64,000 nt of DNA, taken from Escallonia rubra. Lineage: Eukaryota > Streptophyta > Magnoliopsida > Escalloniales > Escalloniaceae. A program made the translations under genes and the position numbers. Location: NCBI GenBank assembly GCA_033065855.1, contig JAVXUO010002564.1:1-64000 (forward strand), written 5' to 3'. The notes under the pieces are model-generated. The model made no database searches, had not been told where the DNA came from, and saw only the letters and a list, made by a program, of their open reading frames with translations. Of this stretch, positions 33,663 through 46,652 are shown in pieces; within the stretch, counting starts at the first letter, position 1; each line of letters begins with the position of its first letter.

Positions 33663-36600
33663 ATGTCAGCTATGCTGGTAACCTCTCGATCTCTGTCTCT
33701 GCGTGTGTGTGTGTTCGTGTGTGCGTGCAGTTGTGTATTGTAGGTGTTAGTATCTCGTAAATGTGCTTAAATGAACTCATTTGTGGAACTAATTACACTA
33801 TTAACTGCTTGTAAAAGTGTCATTAACCATCTAATGTGATGAAGATTTTAATTGCAGTTAGGGTTTAATGTATTTGCAACTCACTTGTAATGGAAGATCC
33901 GGAAGTCTGTTGTGTTTTCACATTAGTTGGTGATTTCAGATCAGTACCCAAACCGGGTTATAAAAAATTGATGTTTTTCACTTGCAATGAAAGATCACTT
34001 GAAGAGAACTGGTTAGTTGATTTTCTTGGTGGTGGCTATGGAAATGAAAACAGCAACCGCAGATCATACTGCTCAAGGAAGGGACGGACACATCGCAGGG
34101 GAGGGCGCAGCTGGTGAGCAACATCAATGCGTGCATGGTCGTGGCTGACGTGGTACGCACCACGCTCGGCCCCAGGGGCATGGACAAGCTCATCCATGAC
34201 GACAAGGGCAACACCACCATCTCCAACGACGGAGCCACTATCATGAAGCTGCTTGATATCATTCACCCTGCAGCCAAGATCCTCGTCGACATTGCCAAGT
34301 CGCAGGACTCTGAGGTACTACTGTTTTTGCCGTATCGTTTTCTTTAGTACGTTATGAAGCACATTAATTGGAAATGCGAGCACTAGTTAAACAGCCTCTC
34401 GCTAATTTAAACAGCTAGCAAATTGAAATCTGTATTTGCAGTTTGCTATGTGTGTGGATACTTACTATTTGTCGATTTGCTGGGAATTTTTTTAACGCCG
34501 ACTGGAGTATGTCAAGTCTAAAAGTGGCATTTGTTGATTTACGCAACAATCTTGAAGTTAGGAAATGGTGACATTGCTTTAGTGGTTATAGAAGACTTGA
34601 GCAGAATGTACAATGTTGCTTCTTAATTTGCTCTGCAATTAATTGAAGCTTGAAAATAAATTTTCTACCATGAAGTCCCTTATGTTTTTTTTGTTCTTTT
34701 ACTGTGTTTAGCCCAAACGAAAATGAATTACCAATTTCAGCTGCGTCAAATAATTGCATTAGACTCGGGTGTCGGGGTTTTCAAGAATCCACACTATCCC
34801 ATGATTTCTATCTATTCAATTTAGTGTGGTTTGGTGGTGGATTAGTCTGGTAGGAATCAATCTGTCCTACTTCCTAGTCCTTTGTGAACCGGGCATCAGA
34901 TTTGTTTCTGCAGGATTAATGCTGTTTCTTTCAAGGTTGGCAAATGGATGTCGGTAAGGTTTTAGCTTGAGATGAGTTCCTCTGGAGGTGGTTTCTGTAG
35001 TTCTATAAGATGGATGGTGACATGGAGGAGGATGTTTCGTAGACTATGTAGTCTCCTAGTTAGTGGAATTACATGGAATCAAACAGCTGCTTTTTTTTCT
35101 TTTTGGACAGCTTTTGGGAACTTGAGCATCCACAAGGAGAGGATTTGGTAGATCTTCTTCTTTACTTTGTTAGTTGCTAGGAGCTCATCGGCCTTGTGTA
35201 GATTATTCTTGGTATTTCCAGGATATATTACTATGGTGTCAGATCTAGTGTGGCGTTTAAGTGGAAATATTCGGCAAGGCCAATGAGGACACAAGAATGG
35301 TGGTGTAGATTGACTTCTTTTTCTCATTTGGTCTATTTGGCAGGATAGAAATAGATAAATTTTGGAAGGGGTGGAGCTTTCCTTGTACTGCGTTCACCCT
35401 CTGCTTCTGTAATATTAGCCTACATTGTCTGTAGTACTAGTTCGGCTGGGTATGTGGTACTAGTTGTATTTGCTAATATGGGTGGCATTTAAGTGGAAAT
35501 ATTCAGCGAGGGCCAATGAGGACACAAGAATGGTGGTGTAGATTGACTTCTTTTTCTCATTTGGTCTATTTGGCAGGATAGAAATAGATAAGTTTTGGAA
35601 GGGGTGGAGCTTTCCTTGTACTGCATTCACCCTCTGCTTCTGTAATATTAGCCTATATTGTCTGTAGTACTAGTTCGGCTGGGTATGTGGTACTAGTCGT
35701 ATATGTTCTAAATATGTCTGGGTGGGTTTTGCTTCTGATTCTAAATGATTACTGGCGTCCGGAGAAGTTTCCAGGTTTAATAGTGGGTTTGGTTCATTTT
35801 GTGGATCTTATCTTATGTTGCAGCTGTTTCTGTGTTCCTTGTTGCTGCGGGCCATCCAAAATATTCTCCAGAATCCTCCATTACATTCTTGGGTGCATAT
35901 CAGGTACTAGTTTGGGATGGGTATCAAGTTTTAGTGTTGGGCTTTGTTGCATGGAGCGGAGCGGAGCCGAGATGGGGGATCATAAGCACCTAGAATAATC
36001 CTAGTTGGGACCGGTTTAGCTAAATAAGTGAAACTTATATTTTTATGCAATTAATAGTTCATGTTATGTACATTATATGCATATTTTATATGGACACACA
36101 TTCACAAACGTTAATAGTACCATACTGCGCTATGTTTTCCTTCGGCATAAAATCTAATAATATGTCTGAAATACTTGCGCAAAGCTTTTTGACTGATAGA
36201 TCGGTCATACAGTGGCCTGATGTGGCCACCCCACATCCATTCATTGTTTGACAAATGGACTACGAAAGACCCACTCCCATGTGTTCTGTGCTTCCCAGTG
36301 AAGTGACCGGCCTTAGTGAATATGGGAACCAAGAACAACTTGGCTTTTCTCTAGTCCAATGTGTGGTCTGCTTTGTCTTCCTCTTTCTCTGGTAATACCC
36401 TCTAAATTAACGATGACCGTAACAAATTTGTGCCAGCGAGAGGGAAGAGTCTGAGGCTATTTAAGTTCGCGATCCCGACTCACTGGGATTGTGCTCCCAA
36501 AAAACCTCCCAAGTTGGGAGCGCAAATTCGAGAATCTCAGGGAGATCCGTGGCCTACCTACGAGAATCCTGCAACTAAGGTTTCAGGAACAAGGTACAAT

Positions 36601-39600
36601 GTTCTGGTTATATTTTGGGCACGCTGGATGCTTTTTGGGGGTTAATGCCTTTATTAGAAACTAGAGAAGGGCATATCCTTGACTGAAGCAATATACGAGA
36701 GCAGATGATAATACAAACCCTAGTGATGTTAATACCTCTCCTAGTTTGGACTAGTCCACTCCAAAAGGCTTTGTGGCATTCATAATTGACATTTTCTACA
36801 TCTGTAGCTACAAAGAGGAACAGGCTAGATTGAACAAGGATTTGATACTATCAATCCCCTATACGAGGGTATGCAAATTTTTCTTTCATTCGAGAAGTGA
36901 TGTTGGCACTGTTGCGATTCTTCATGTTTAGCCATCGGTTGAACAGAATTTTGATAGTGAATTTCAGAAGCTTAAGAGTCTTAAGGGGATAAAGTGTCGA
37001 TTCTTTTGTTGTGAGCTTTAAATAGACTACGGTTAAATTGCTTACAGTGCATGTTTGCGAGTTTGACGTGGCACTTTGAGTGAAAGACAAATTGAAGAGT
37101 TCTGTATGGAACTCTGCAGACCATTTTCAAGAACTTATACTGCTTGTTGGAAGTTTTAAGTGTTACCGAGTAAATCACATGCTTCTGAGACCTATTTTTC
37201 TTGTAGTCTGAACAGGATTCTTATTGGTGACTGCATTTTTGTTTTTGTAGATTCATTCTTCAATGCTAATGGACATTGTCCTGCTTTGTGGGTATTTTAC
37301 AGGTAGGTGATGGAACTACTACAGTGGTCCTTCTTGCTGGAGAGTTTTTGAAGGAGGCAAAGCCTTTCATTGAGGATGGGGTCCACCCACAGAATCTTAT
37401 ACGGAGCTATCGGGCAGCATCTTATTTGGTTTGTAATTCTACATGTTTTCCTGGGCTTCCTGAATTTTGGTTTGTGTTAGGCTTTATCCTCATGTGGCTT
37501 ATACTTTTTTTGCATACAATAGGCAATCGAGAAGATCAAAGAATTAGCTGTTAGTATCGAGGGAAAAAGTCTAGAAGAAAAGAAAAGTTTGCTAGCTAAA
37601 TGTGCGGCTACGACACTCTCTTCAAAGCTCATAGGTGGAGAGAAGGAGTTCTTTGCAACGATGGTTGTTGATGCTGTCCTTGCAATTGGGAATGATGATA
37701 GGCTAAATATGATCGGGATAAAGAAGGTAGGTGTTTGTCACTGAACTTGGAATTTCTTTGTATCTTCCTTTGCTTGTCCAGCTATTATATGTGGTTATAT
37801 TTTAGACAAAAAGGGTTCTGATCATAGATATTTTTTTTGTGGTAATACCTGAAACTTGTAACCAATGAATTAAAATTTTACAGTGTTTTCCTGTATTACT
37901 TAATCCAGAGAGTCACAGTTTTTGGACGACAGAAAATGGTGCTCGACTTTCTTTTGACTTTCCTGCAGTTTTACTACTGTCAGTATGTGTTAGTATCTAC
38001 ATCTATTTGGATTGGGATTACTCACAAGTTAGATATGTCTGTATGCGTGAAGTCTACTTGTGCCTTGCAACATAAATTGGGCGATCTAAACCATATCATC
38101 GGTTTTCTTTCCTATACTATCTAGAATTTAAGTTCCCTGAATTTTGGTAGTACTGAGATTCTCTAAATTCGTAGGCTGCTACATTGCAGCAAGAATTGTT
38201 GCAAACTGTTAATTCATTAGGATATAAATGGAGTGGAAGACTTGAAAGTTTAATATCAACTCTCATACTCCATTCAATCAATGCAGCCCTTCAGACAACA
38301 TTAGTCTCTAGAGTGTAGCCTTTAGTCGCAGTATGTGTGGGAGGGAGCAGGAGCCGATTCAAGGTTCGTGAGCGCAGAGGGCCACTAGTATACTGGTTTT
38401 GTCATAAGACCGGGAGCAGCAGCAGGTGCAAATCTCAGGTGTGACGTTCTGGACCGAGAGCATCATTAGAAGTAGAGAATCGTGCAGCAAAGAACTAGAC
38501 TTTATGTACTAATCCGTAAGGGTTTAGCTTGAGGGTAATCTAGGACATTCAGACATTATGGTTTGCAAACCAACTGAACGAACACCACTATCCAATTACC
38601 TCCCCTCGACAAGTGGGTTGTACAAAGAAATGGTTGTTGGGCGGTGGGTAGCTGGGTGTTTAACACTGCAGCCAGTTAGGACTTGGGATTGTAAACATAT
38701 ATGTCCGTCAATATTTGAGAAGAGGGACGTAAATTGACACACAGGGAGAGTTGGGGGGTCGGTGACAACAAGATTCACCTTGAATTTCAGCTTGAAGTAT
38801 CCTTTGACTTGGGACGGGGTTTTCAATTGGGCTCTTGATAATTGTGGTCCCCAAGTGATGGAAACAGTAAATATGCTGTAGAGGGATTAGATGCATTCTG
38901 TGTGTAATGTAGAAGGCAATGGAAGGCGATGGGTAATGGTGGGGGTTGTAGCTGGGTGTTTCAGACTGCGGCAGGCGGGACATGGGATTGTAAACATATA
39001 TATCCCTCAATCTTTGAGAAGAGGGACGTCAATTGAAACACGGGGGAGAATAAGGAGGTCGGGGACGACAAGATTCACCTTGAATTTCAGTTTGAAGTAT
39101 CCTTTGACTTGGGACGGGCTTTTCAATTGGGCTCTGCATAATTGTGGGCCCCAAGTGATGGAACCAGTATATATGTTGTAGAGGGATGAAATGCATCCTT
39201 TGTGGTATGTAGAAGGCGAAGGCTCAACTGGTGGTTCTGTCGCATTAATCCGGAAAGCGTGTAAAACCTTTTTGATATTCGGTAGGGGTGGTGGGGTTCA
39301 TTAGTCTAGTCTTTGTGACAGGCCATAAAATTTTGCCCTTTCGTCCTTTAGTTGGCATGGTTCTCTAATATGAGGCTAAGCAGATAATGAAGAGTTAGTG
39401 ATAATGTTTATTGAGTAGCTAGTCAAGATTCTGTCTGCGGACTTCTAAGTTAAAGCATAATAAACATTGGATGGGGAGGTAAAACTAACAAAGCTTGCTC
39501 TTGAACAGAATCAGGAGATACCATGCTAATATCATTTGATCACGGCTTGATATGCTAACAACACTCCGCGATATCGAGATCAATCGCAAGATGAACAAGG

Positions 39601-42600
39601 CAGGTCCTGTATTTGATTGTAAGCATGCTCACGGTACTTGTCGGCTTCATCAAGTAATAAGCATATGATTATGTATAATTAACCAAGTCCCTCCACTCCA
39701 AAGACAGAGATATGGCATGAGAAACATTATTGGTACTTTTGGCATTAAAAGACAGTTTTTGGCTGGTAATACTTCAATGGAAGCTGGAATGCGAGGAAAC
39801 CTATTGAAAAATTGCTTAACTCCTTGTCAATGTTTTTCATTGGATAGTTATTTGTGCATTTTGTCATTTTTAAAAATGTTGGCATTGCAATAGGTATTCC
39901 GGCATGATATGGGGATAAACAAGACGTATTCTATCAAAACTCTTTCCTGCCTGAAGCGAAATGCAGTTCTAATCCAAAATGGCTTCATTTAGATCTACAT
40001 ATGAAAAATGGCACTCGCCACTTCGTCTAATCATATATCCACTCGATGTTATGAGTGGATGTGGTCAATCTTACGAGGTGCAGAAATAGAACTAGTGTTG
40101 CTTGGAAACTGCAACCAAAATACCTTTGGGAGTGTAAGGAGTCTATCATCTCGCAGATATTCATTTAGCTAAATGTTTCTATGACTTTGGGAATTGTGTT
40201 TGAAATGGTTAGCTAAAATGCCAAAATGTTCCTTTCTTTTTCTATAGCTTCCAATACATATTGGAAAGATTACCATTTTAAGCAGCAGATAAGGCAGTTT
40301 CTATATGGACTGTGGGGTGCTTTTCCCACATCCTTGCTGTTTCATACATGGGAAGACCAGAATGGCAGCCTATGTCCTTAAATAGTCTATGAATGCAATC
40401 AGCAGGTGATGCTAAACGGGAAGTGAAATAGGTAATGCTATTCAGCAAGGGTGAATCCGGTTCTGTTTTCTAGATGTTTTCTGAAAGTTCAAGCCAAACC
40501 TAGATATCTTTTCTCATAAGTCCTTATATGTGCAATAATTCATTCTTGTTTGTCTGCGAGTTAATTTATGTTGGCACATTGACTTAGTACAAGCATTTGC
40601 CTATTCAAAACGCACTCCTAGGTTTTGCCTCTTTATCTCTATCTTCATCTTTTTCTGTGTTTGGGATTTTAGATTCTAAATATTGTTTTTCTTTCATAGG
40701 TCCCTGGTGGTAACATGCGAGACTCCTTCCTCGTAAATGGCGTTGCTTTCAAAAAGACATTTTCATATGCGGGTTTTGAACAGCAACCAAAGAAGTTTGT
40801 AAATCCCAAGATTCTTTTACTAAACATTGAATTGGAACTAAAGTCAGAAAAAGAAAATGCGGAGATCAGGTAAATCAATTGGGCTATAATTTAGAATACA
40901 AATTTCTTACAAGTGCATAACATACCTTACTGTTTTCTCTCCTCTGTTACAGACTTTCAGATCCACTGCAATATCAGTCAATAGTTGATGCAGAGTGGAA
41001 CATAATATACGATAAGTTGGATAAATGTGTGAAGAGTGGTGCAAAAATTGTTCTCTCGCGGCTGGCTATTGGTGATCTAGCTACACAGGTGCTGACTTCT
41101 GATGTTTAGCTGAACAAGCTGCATTTAACTTCAGTAACCTATATATCATCTTATCACAGAATGTTAGTTCACTCACATGTATTTTTGCGTTGTCATTTAG
41201 TTCGTAAATTGGTGATTTCATGGTTAGATTCTGGATGTGATTTATTATTACATAAATTGAAATGCGGATCTGTCGAAGGAACGAACCTTGTAAAAGACAT
41301 ATCCTAAGGTGAAGGAATTGCGGCTTTGCTTTATTTCTTTCTTTTTCTTCTATCGAGTGCTAGTATGCTACATACGGTGGCAGGTATGTTTACATGTGGA
41401 GTTTAGTTCAGGATTGTCATTGCAAACTTTGCTTTATTGCTTTATAATGAGCGTGTAAGATTGATATCTACGGTTCTTTAAGCAGGAAATTAGTAGTAGG
41501 TTGGTGAGTCTTGTGTTGTATCATGTACCTCACTAACAAATTATTTTCTTCTGATCACGTGATCAGTACTTTGCAGATCGAGACATATTTTGTGCTGGTC
41601 GTGTTACCGAAGAAGATCTGCATCGGGTTTCAGCTGCAACTGGTGGAACTGTACAGACATCCGTCAATAACGTTATTGACGAGGTTTCTTCACCATAAGC
41701 ATTTAGTTTTGAACCACTAAATAAAAACTGAAGATTTTATGTAATCAGCACTGTTAGATTTCATTGCCTTGACAGATAAATCTCTATTTTGTTTCTTTGA
41801 TATGTCTGATGTTGTCCAGCTTTTGTATGCAAACTAGGTCCTCGGTTCTTGTGAGCTATTTGAGGAGAGCCAAGTTGGAAATGAGCGGTTTAATATATTT
41901 AGTGGATGTCCATCAGGACAGACTGCCACTATTGTATTACGCGGTGGAGCTGATCAGGTTTGTCGCTACTGCAATGATGCATGGTGCCATTTGTACGTAA
42001 CTTCGTGACGCTGATGTTATGTCTTCAATGTCTATTAGTTTATTGAGGAAGCTGAACGAAGTTTACATGATGCAATTATGATCGTGAGGAGAGCCATGAA
42101 GAACTCTACTGTAGTTGCTGGTGGTGGTGCAATAGATGTATGGGTTTATTATTACCTTTTAAACAGTGGTTGTCGAGGGTTCAGCACATGTAATACGTCG
42201 ATAATTACCATGTTCATCTTGATTGCAGATGGAGATAAGCCGATATCTGAGGCAACATGCACGTACAATAGCTGGGAAGTCACAGCTATTTATCAACTCC
42301 TATGCAAAAGCTCTTGAGGTTGGTTCTTATTGAGGTTCCTGCTTTCAATGAAGAAGATTTACTAGTGCCTCCAGGACTTGGCCATCTTACCTACTCTTTT
42401 GAAATATCAGGAAGTGCTTGTACTGTTGTTGAAGTAAAAATGTTTAGTTGTCTACAGCTGTGTGCGTATTCTTTCTTGCCGTCGCGTGGTACCATTAAAA
42501 GATGCTTGTATTAGGAAGGCTGCTATATTCTTTTTTATGTACTTGTGCAGTATTATTAATGGTCTGAACTTCATTAGTTAACTTACATGATCAGATGTTT

Positions 42601-45539
42601 GCTATACTTGATAGATATTCAAAATCGAGTGTTTCTGCAAATGTTGTTGGAAGTTTATGATTTTTTCTTGAGGCCACATGTCGTTTCATTATTCCAGGCA
42701 TGGATTTAAATATGAAAAGGGCCTTATCTGTGTTCTGAATTGGAGAAAATGAGAAAAGGCTGCTCTATTTAGCTTAAGTTGCAACCAACTTTTACCAGTT
42801 GAAGTACATACGAAGGTTTTAGCTGGTCCCTCTACAGAATCAGGAATAGAATTACGTGACGCCAAACCCTTGTGTCTTCTTTAGAGTGTTTGGTGTGAGG
42901 TACTTTGAGGTGAATCTGAAGCATTGGTAGCTTAAAATTGAATCAGGATGAATGTAGATAGGTGATTTTAGTTCTATCCTCTTATGCGTCAGGTCCTCGC
43001 TCTCTTTTGGTGCTTTCTCTAGATATTTGTTTCACAAACAGGGAAGAAAAGGTAAAAGATTTTCCTGTCAAAACGTAGCAGGCAGACAAGGATGGTTTTC
43101 TTTATGGAAAATTACAAACTTTGAGGGAATTTGGCCTGATTAGTCTTGGTTTAGTACCTCCTCCAGTCATTCATAGGTTGATACCATTCTTGTTTTGTAA
43201 GACGATAATGATCATTGACTTGGGTGTGGAGTCTGCAAAAGTGATAGGCTACTCGCAATAAATTGATAAAAGCACTGTAGACATTCTAACCGTTTACATT
43301 TGTGTTAGTTATGGTGCATGTGTTGAACAAGTAGTCAATGTTAACAAGTAAAAAGTAATTAGTTGTTCTTAATACATCTTTGTAGATGTTGTGCCATATG
43401 AATGAGGTTCACATTTAAAAGTTGCTTCCCCTGCCCAAGATTAATTATATAATGAAATTATTTTGATGTTAGGAAAATTAATTCCTGCCATGCCATCCAA
43501 GTGTTTTCTGTCTTTTACTGTTTTCTTATGTGTTGGTGCAAACATAATCTATGGCCCTTGGCTTGGATATCATTGCTCTTAAACCTAACTTTTTCTCTTC
43601 TATTTTTAGTTTCTTAACTCACCACGTTACCATTCTCCATACTGGTCTTGGAAACTAATAAATCTAGATGTGCTGTCTCATGTCGTTGAATTAAGAATAC
43701 AGGTCTCAGAAACTAAGAAATATAAGTGTGTTGTCTCATGCCTGAAATTAAAATTATTATCATCTGTTGCTGCTTATGATCTCATATTTGATTTCTGAGG
43801 CTGTTCCTCGAGAGCAGTTGTTCATGCAAGTACCTGTTGAATTACTAATATGTCACACAGATATATGCTCTAGCAAGCCAATTGGTGCTTTGTGGGTGTG
43901 CGGGGTGTTGTTTGGGTTGGGGGAGGGGGGGGGGGGGGGGGGAAGGGAGGGTAAGCTTACGTAATATAAACCATTCCTAGACTGCGGGAGGGGACCTTGG
44001 GCACTTGGCTGCTCTTTTAGCAAAAAGCAACCAAACACTTGCATGTAATGCATAATCTACTTCGACCAACCTATTTGCTAACAGCGTACGGTTTAGATCC
44101 CTGTACTCTTCATGGAGTGATCTTATCTGTTATACTATTGGTTAGTAGTGTATAAAGTAATTAAGATTCTCAGAATCTTCTGAAGTGTGGTTATGAGCTT
44201 ATATTTTGGTCTCCTCTCCTTTAATGGACGACAAAGATGTGCTTGTGGATTTAGGGGTGGTTATTTTTCAACAAATCTATTTGATCTTCTAGGAGGAGAG
44301 TAGGAGTATTGGTTGCTACAATAAGTTCTAATTTTGTATTGCACCGCGGATTATACAGGTTATCCCGCGCCAACTTTGTGATAATGCTGGATTTGATGCA
44401 ACTGACGTGCTGAACAAATTGAGACAGAAACATGCACTTCATTCTGGTTAGCTGCTATCTACATTTCTTATTCTTGACAGCTCCTTTGCAATCTGTAGAG
44501 TGAAATGTAGTTTCATCCATCACCTATACTGTGGACCCTTTTGTTGGTGGAGATGACTTGATAGCCAGATGGTTGTGTTTAGCTGGTTGTTATTGTTTAC
44601 TAATGTCCGAACGTTATGAATAGGTGAGGGTGCACTCTATGGGGTGGATATAAACACTGGTGGAATTGCTGATTCATTTGCAAACTTTGTGTGGGAGCCG
44701 GCCGTTGTAAAGGTACATTCTCACTTTGTCCACTAGGTTTTGTTTTCTCGAAATAAATTTCTCTGCGGATGTTGCTAATTATGGTGGAAACTGACCTAAA
44801 TCATTTATTACAGATCAATGCTATAAATGCTGCTACTGAGGCAGCTTGCCTTATCCTAAGTGTGGATGAGACGATAAAAAATCCAAAGGTAATGTGGGCT
44901 GTCTTCAGTATTATTCTCCAAGTCAAGAAAATATTTCTACCCTGGGATTCCTAAATATCCTTTGGCACCCAAGCTCCAAATTAGTGACGGGATAGCCAAG
45001 TATAATTACCATCATGTAAAGCTGCACGACTTTTATACAATTTTAAGCTTTTGAAGAGTCAAAAGTTCCATTGAAGTAAGAAAGGATTTCATTATGGCCA
45101 TTGTTTATCCTTTTCATTTCCTCCCATGCAAGGGGATACTATTGCTAAGTTATGAATCACCTTGGAATTTTTTAGTCAAAACACTTAAACGCACTCCCAA
45201 CAATTTTAATCAACTGTGTGAGATTACAGTGAGAAGGGTCTTAGCCTCACTCTGGCAGTTGCCTGAACTCAAACGTGGATGATCAATATTTGTAGTTATG
45301 CGTGCCTTTTATCATAATTCATAAACATTCTGAACCCAACTCTTGCACTTTGATGCTGCTTTAAGCCCCCTCCCTGTACCTTGCACATTAGTACATGGTG
45401 ACTTTTAGCTGTTAATGGTTTCTGTTGACTGTTAATGCAGTCTGAGAGCGCACAGGGTGAGGCTGCTGCCAGTGCCATGGGGAGAGGGCGCGGTGGAGCT
45501 GCTTTCCGTGGTCGTGGACGAGGGATGCGAAGGCGATGA
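33663..45539 (+). CDS. CCT7: T-complex protein 1 subunit eta (CCT7), cytosolic chaperonin
   Basis: One of eight subunits of the CCT/TRiC ring that folds actin, tubulin and other proteins with ATP in the cytosol. Fourteen exons, all GT-AG: 33663-33677, 34054-34314, 37303-37428, 37523-37726, 40700-40869, 40953-41088, 41567-41683, 41838-41957, 42039-42137, 42229-42318, 44359-44446, 44624-44712, 44814-44888, 45441-45539. They join in frame to 562 residues, close to the usual plant length. Visible motifs are [11 protein letters not shown] (residues 41-51, nucleotide binding), [10 protein letters not shown] (94-103, catalytic Asp95), GGGAID (411-416) and the glycine/arginine-rich tail GRGRGG...GRGRGMRRR that marks the eta subunit. 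The short first exon encodes only MSAML. Introns 2, 4 and 10 exceed 2 kb. No stop or frameshift breaks the model, so the gene is very probably active. Exon 2 is far richer in G/C at third codon positions than the other exons. Confidence 0.96.
34315..37302 (+). other. CCT7 intron 2 (2,988 bp)
   Basis: Non-coding between two exons that join exactly in VGDGTTT. It includes a tandem duplication of about 225 bp (35251-35705). No intact gene lies within it. Confidence 0.7.
35251..35705 (+). repeat. Tandem duplication of about 225-232 bp in CCT7 intron 2
   Basis: Two nearly identical copies (about 35251-35482 and 35483-35705). Each starts TGGC(G/A)TTTAAGTGG, passes through GGACACAAGAATGGTGGTGT and TTTTGGAAGGGGTGGAGC, and ends GGTACTAGT(T/C)GTAT. 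The few differences point to a fairly recent duplication. Confidence 0.85.
37727..40699 (+). other. CCT7 intron 4 (2,973 bp)
   Basis: Intron between IGIKK and VPGGNMRDS. It holds two diverged direct repeats of about 290 bp (38640-39218) and no recognisable gene. Confidence 0.7.
38640..39218 (+). repeat. Direct repeat of about 290 bp in CCT7 intron 4
   Basis: Copies at about 38640-38922 and 38936-39218 share TAGCTGGGTGTTT, GGGATTGTAAACATATAT, AAGATTCACCTTGAATTTCA and CCCCAAGTGATGGAA. They differ at many positions, so the duplication is older than the one in intron 2. Confidence 0.8.
42319..44358 (+). other. CCT7 intron 10 (2,040 bp)
   Basis: Intron between AKALE and VIPRQLCDN. It has a run of 18 G at 43925-43942. 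No element with clear ends was found. Confidence 0.6.
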
Positions 45540-45915
45540 AGGCATCATCTAGTTTATCTTAGTTTGGCTCGTAGTTGGGTTTCTAAGTGTGCTCTTACTG
45601 TTGTACCTTAAAGTGACTGGTTTTAATGCTGAAGCCTGCCTTAATTTTTCCCGGCTGAGTGGTACTCTCTAATGATGGTTCATTTTTGACTGCCAGACAT
45701 TTGATTCCATGGGGCCAAGGACTGTGTTCTTTAATATTGTTCATCCATGCTTGGCGCAACCTTACGGTGGTTGGCTTTTCTGCTTTCCCGCTTTCACATC
45801 TTGATTGGATTATAGGCAAAATCCTAACATGAGTTGTGAGTGATTGTTGAATTTTGAAAATGTTGAACAAGTTTCCAAAATGTTTTGCCTGATAATGTTG
45901 TTTGATATCAATCTT
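45540..45915 (+). other. CCT7 3' UTR and downstream sequence
   Basis: Sequence after the CCT7 stop codon; the poly(A) site is not resolved. The LINE fragment that follows begins at its left duplication at 45916. Confidence 0.5.
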
Positions 45916-45929
45916 TCCCACATTGAGCA

Positions 45930-46638
45930 TTGGTTGCTTCAGCAGAAGCTGGGACTGCAAACTGCAAAGGCAGTCTTCAATGGAGTCTGCGCGAATAACG
46001 AATGCAACATGGTTAAGTAGGGTGCATAACGGGTGGGTGAGTTGGGTTTGGGTGAGTATTATATGGGTTGGGTATAGACGGGTGAGCCCAACACAACCAC
46101 CTCCAAGACTAGGAATATGCATATCTAAATCTCTAGGAAACCGTCTAAATTCTATAATGCTATCATGTTACTTGCAAGAACATCTACTTGCGCAAGCACT
46201 AGCCGTTCTGAAAACTATTTTATGGGCTAAAACAACAATTGCAGCACATCATTGTCTATATTAATGATAGGAGAACATTGTTTATTTGCACATATGAGCG
46301 AGAAGGAGAACATTTGTGCTACAGTTGCCCTAGTCATTTATGATATGTCATGCCGGCTCCTATTTTCACTTTTGGAGAATCTCATTGGGAAGCAAACGGC
46401 CGCTGACCAAAACTGTTGGCCTAGTCACTTTTGCATGCAAGGTTAGATCCTACAAATTTATGCCTTCGCTCACAAGGGGAATAGATACCTAAGATCTAAC
46501 TTTGTAAATGTGCACAATGATTAGCTCTCTATTTTGTTTTCTATTCTGCATGTTACATGTAAGAAACTACTCTAACTTTTTGCCTACCCGGGACGGCTTG
46601 TCGTATATTAATATATTGCTCCTATTAACCAAAAAAAA
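45930..46638 (+). mobile_element. 5'-truncated LINE fragment (RNase H region) with 14-bp TSD
   Basis: The flanks TCCCACATTGAGCA (45916-45929) and TCCCACATAGAGCA (46639-46652) differ at one base and look like a target-site duplication. Inside, about 46105-46260 reads RLGICISKSLGNRL and then LAQALAVLKTILWAK, like the LINE RNase H region at 17577-18309. The 3' end is CCTATTAACC followed by eight A. Several stops make it dead. It lies just downstream of CCT7 in the same orientation. A GGGT-rich stretch at 46020-46100 is unexplained. Confidence 0.65.
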
Positions 46639-46652
46639 TCCCACATAGAGCA

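Noticed and set aside
43925-43942. Long G run in CCT7 intron 10 (and a C run at 31327-31342) as a possible G-quadruplex element
   Set aside because: Simple homopolymer runs of uncertain assembled length; nothing else supports a function.
45595-46122. 175-residue open frame on the - strand after CCT7
   Set aside because: It overlaps the CCT7 3' region and a LINE fragment in antisense and resembles no family.
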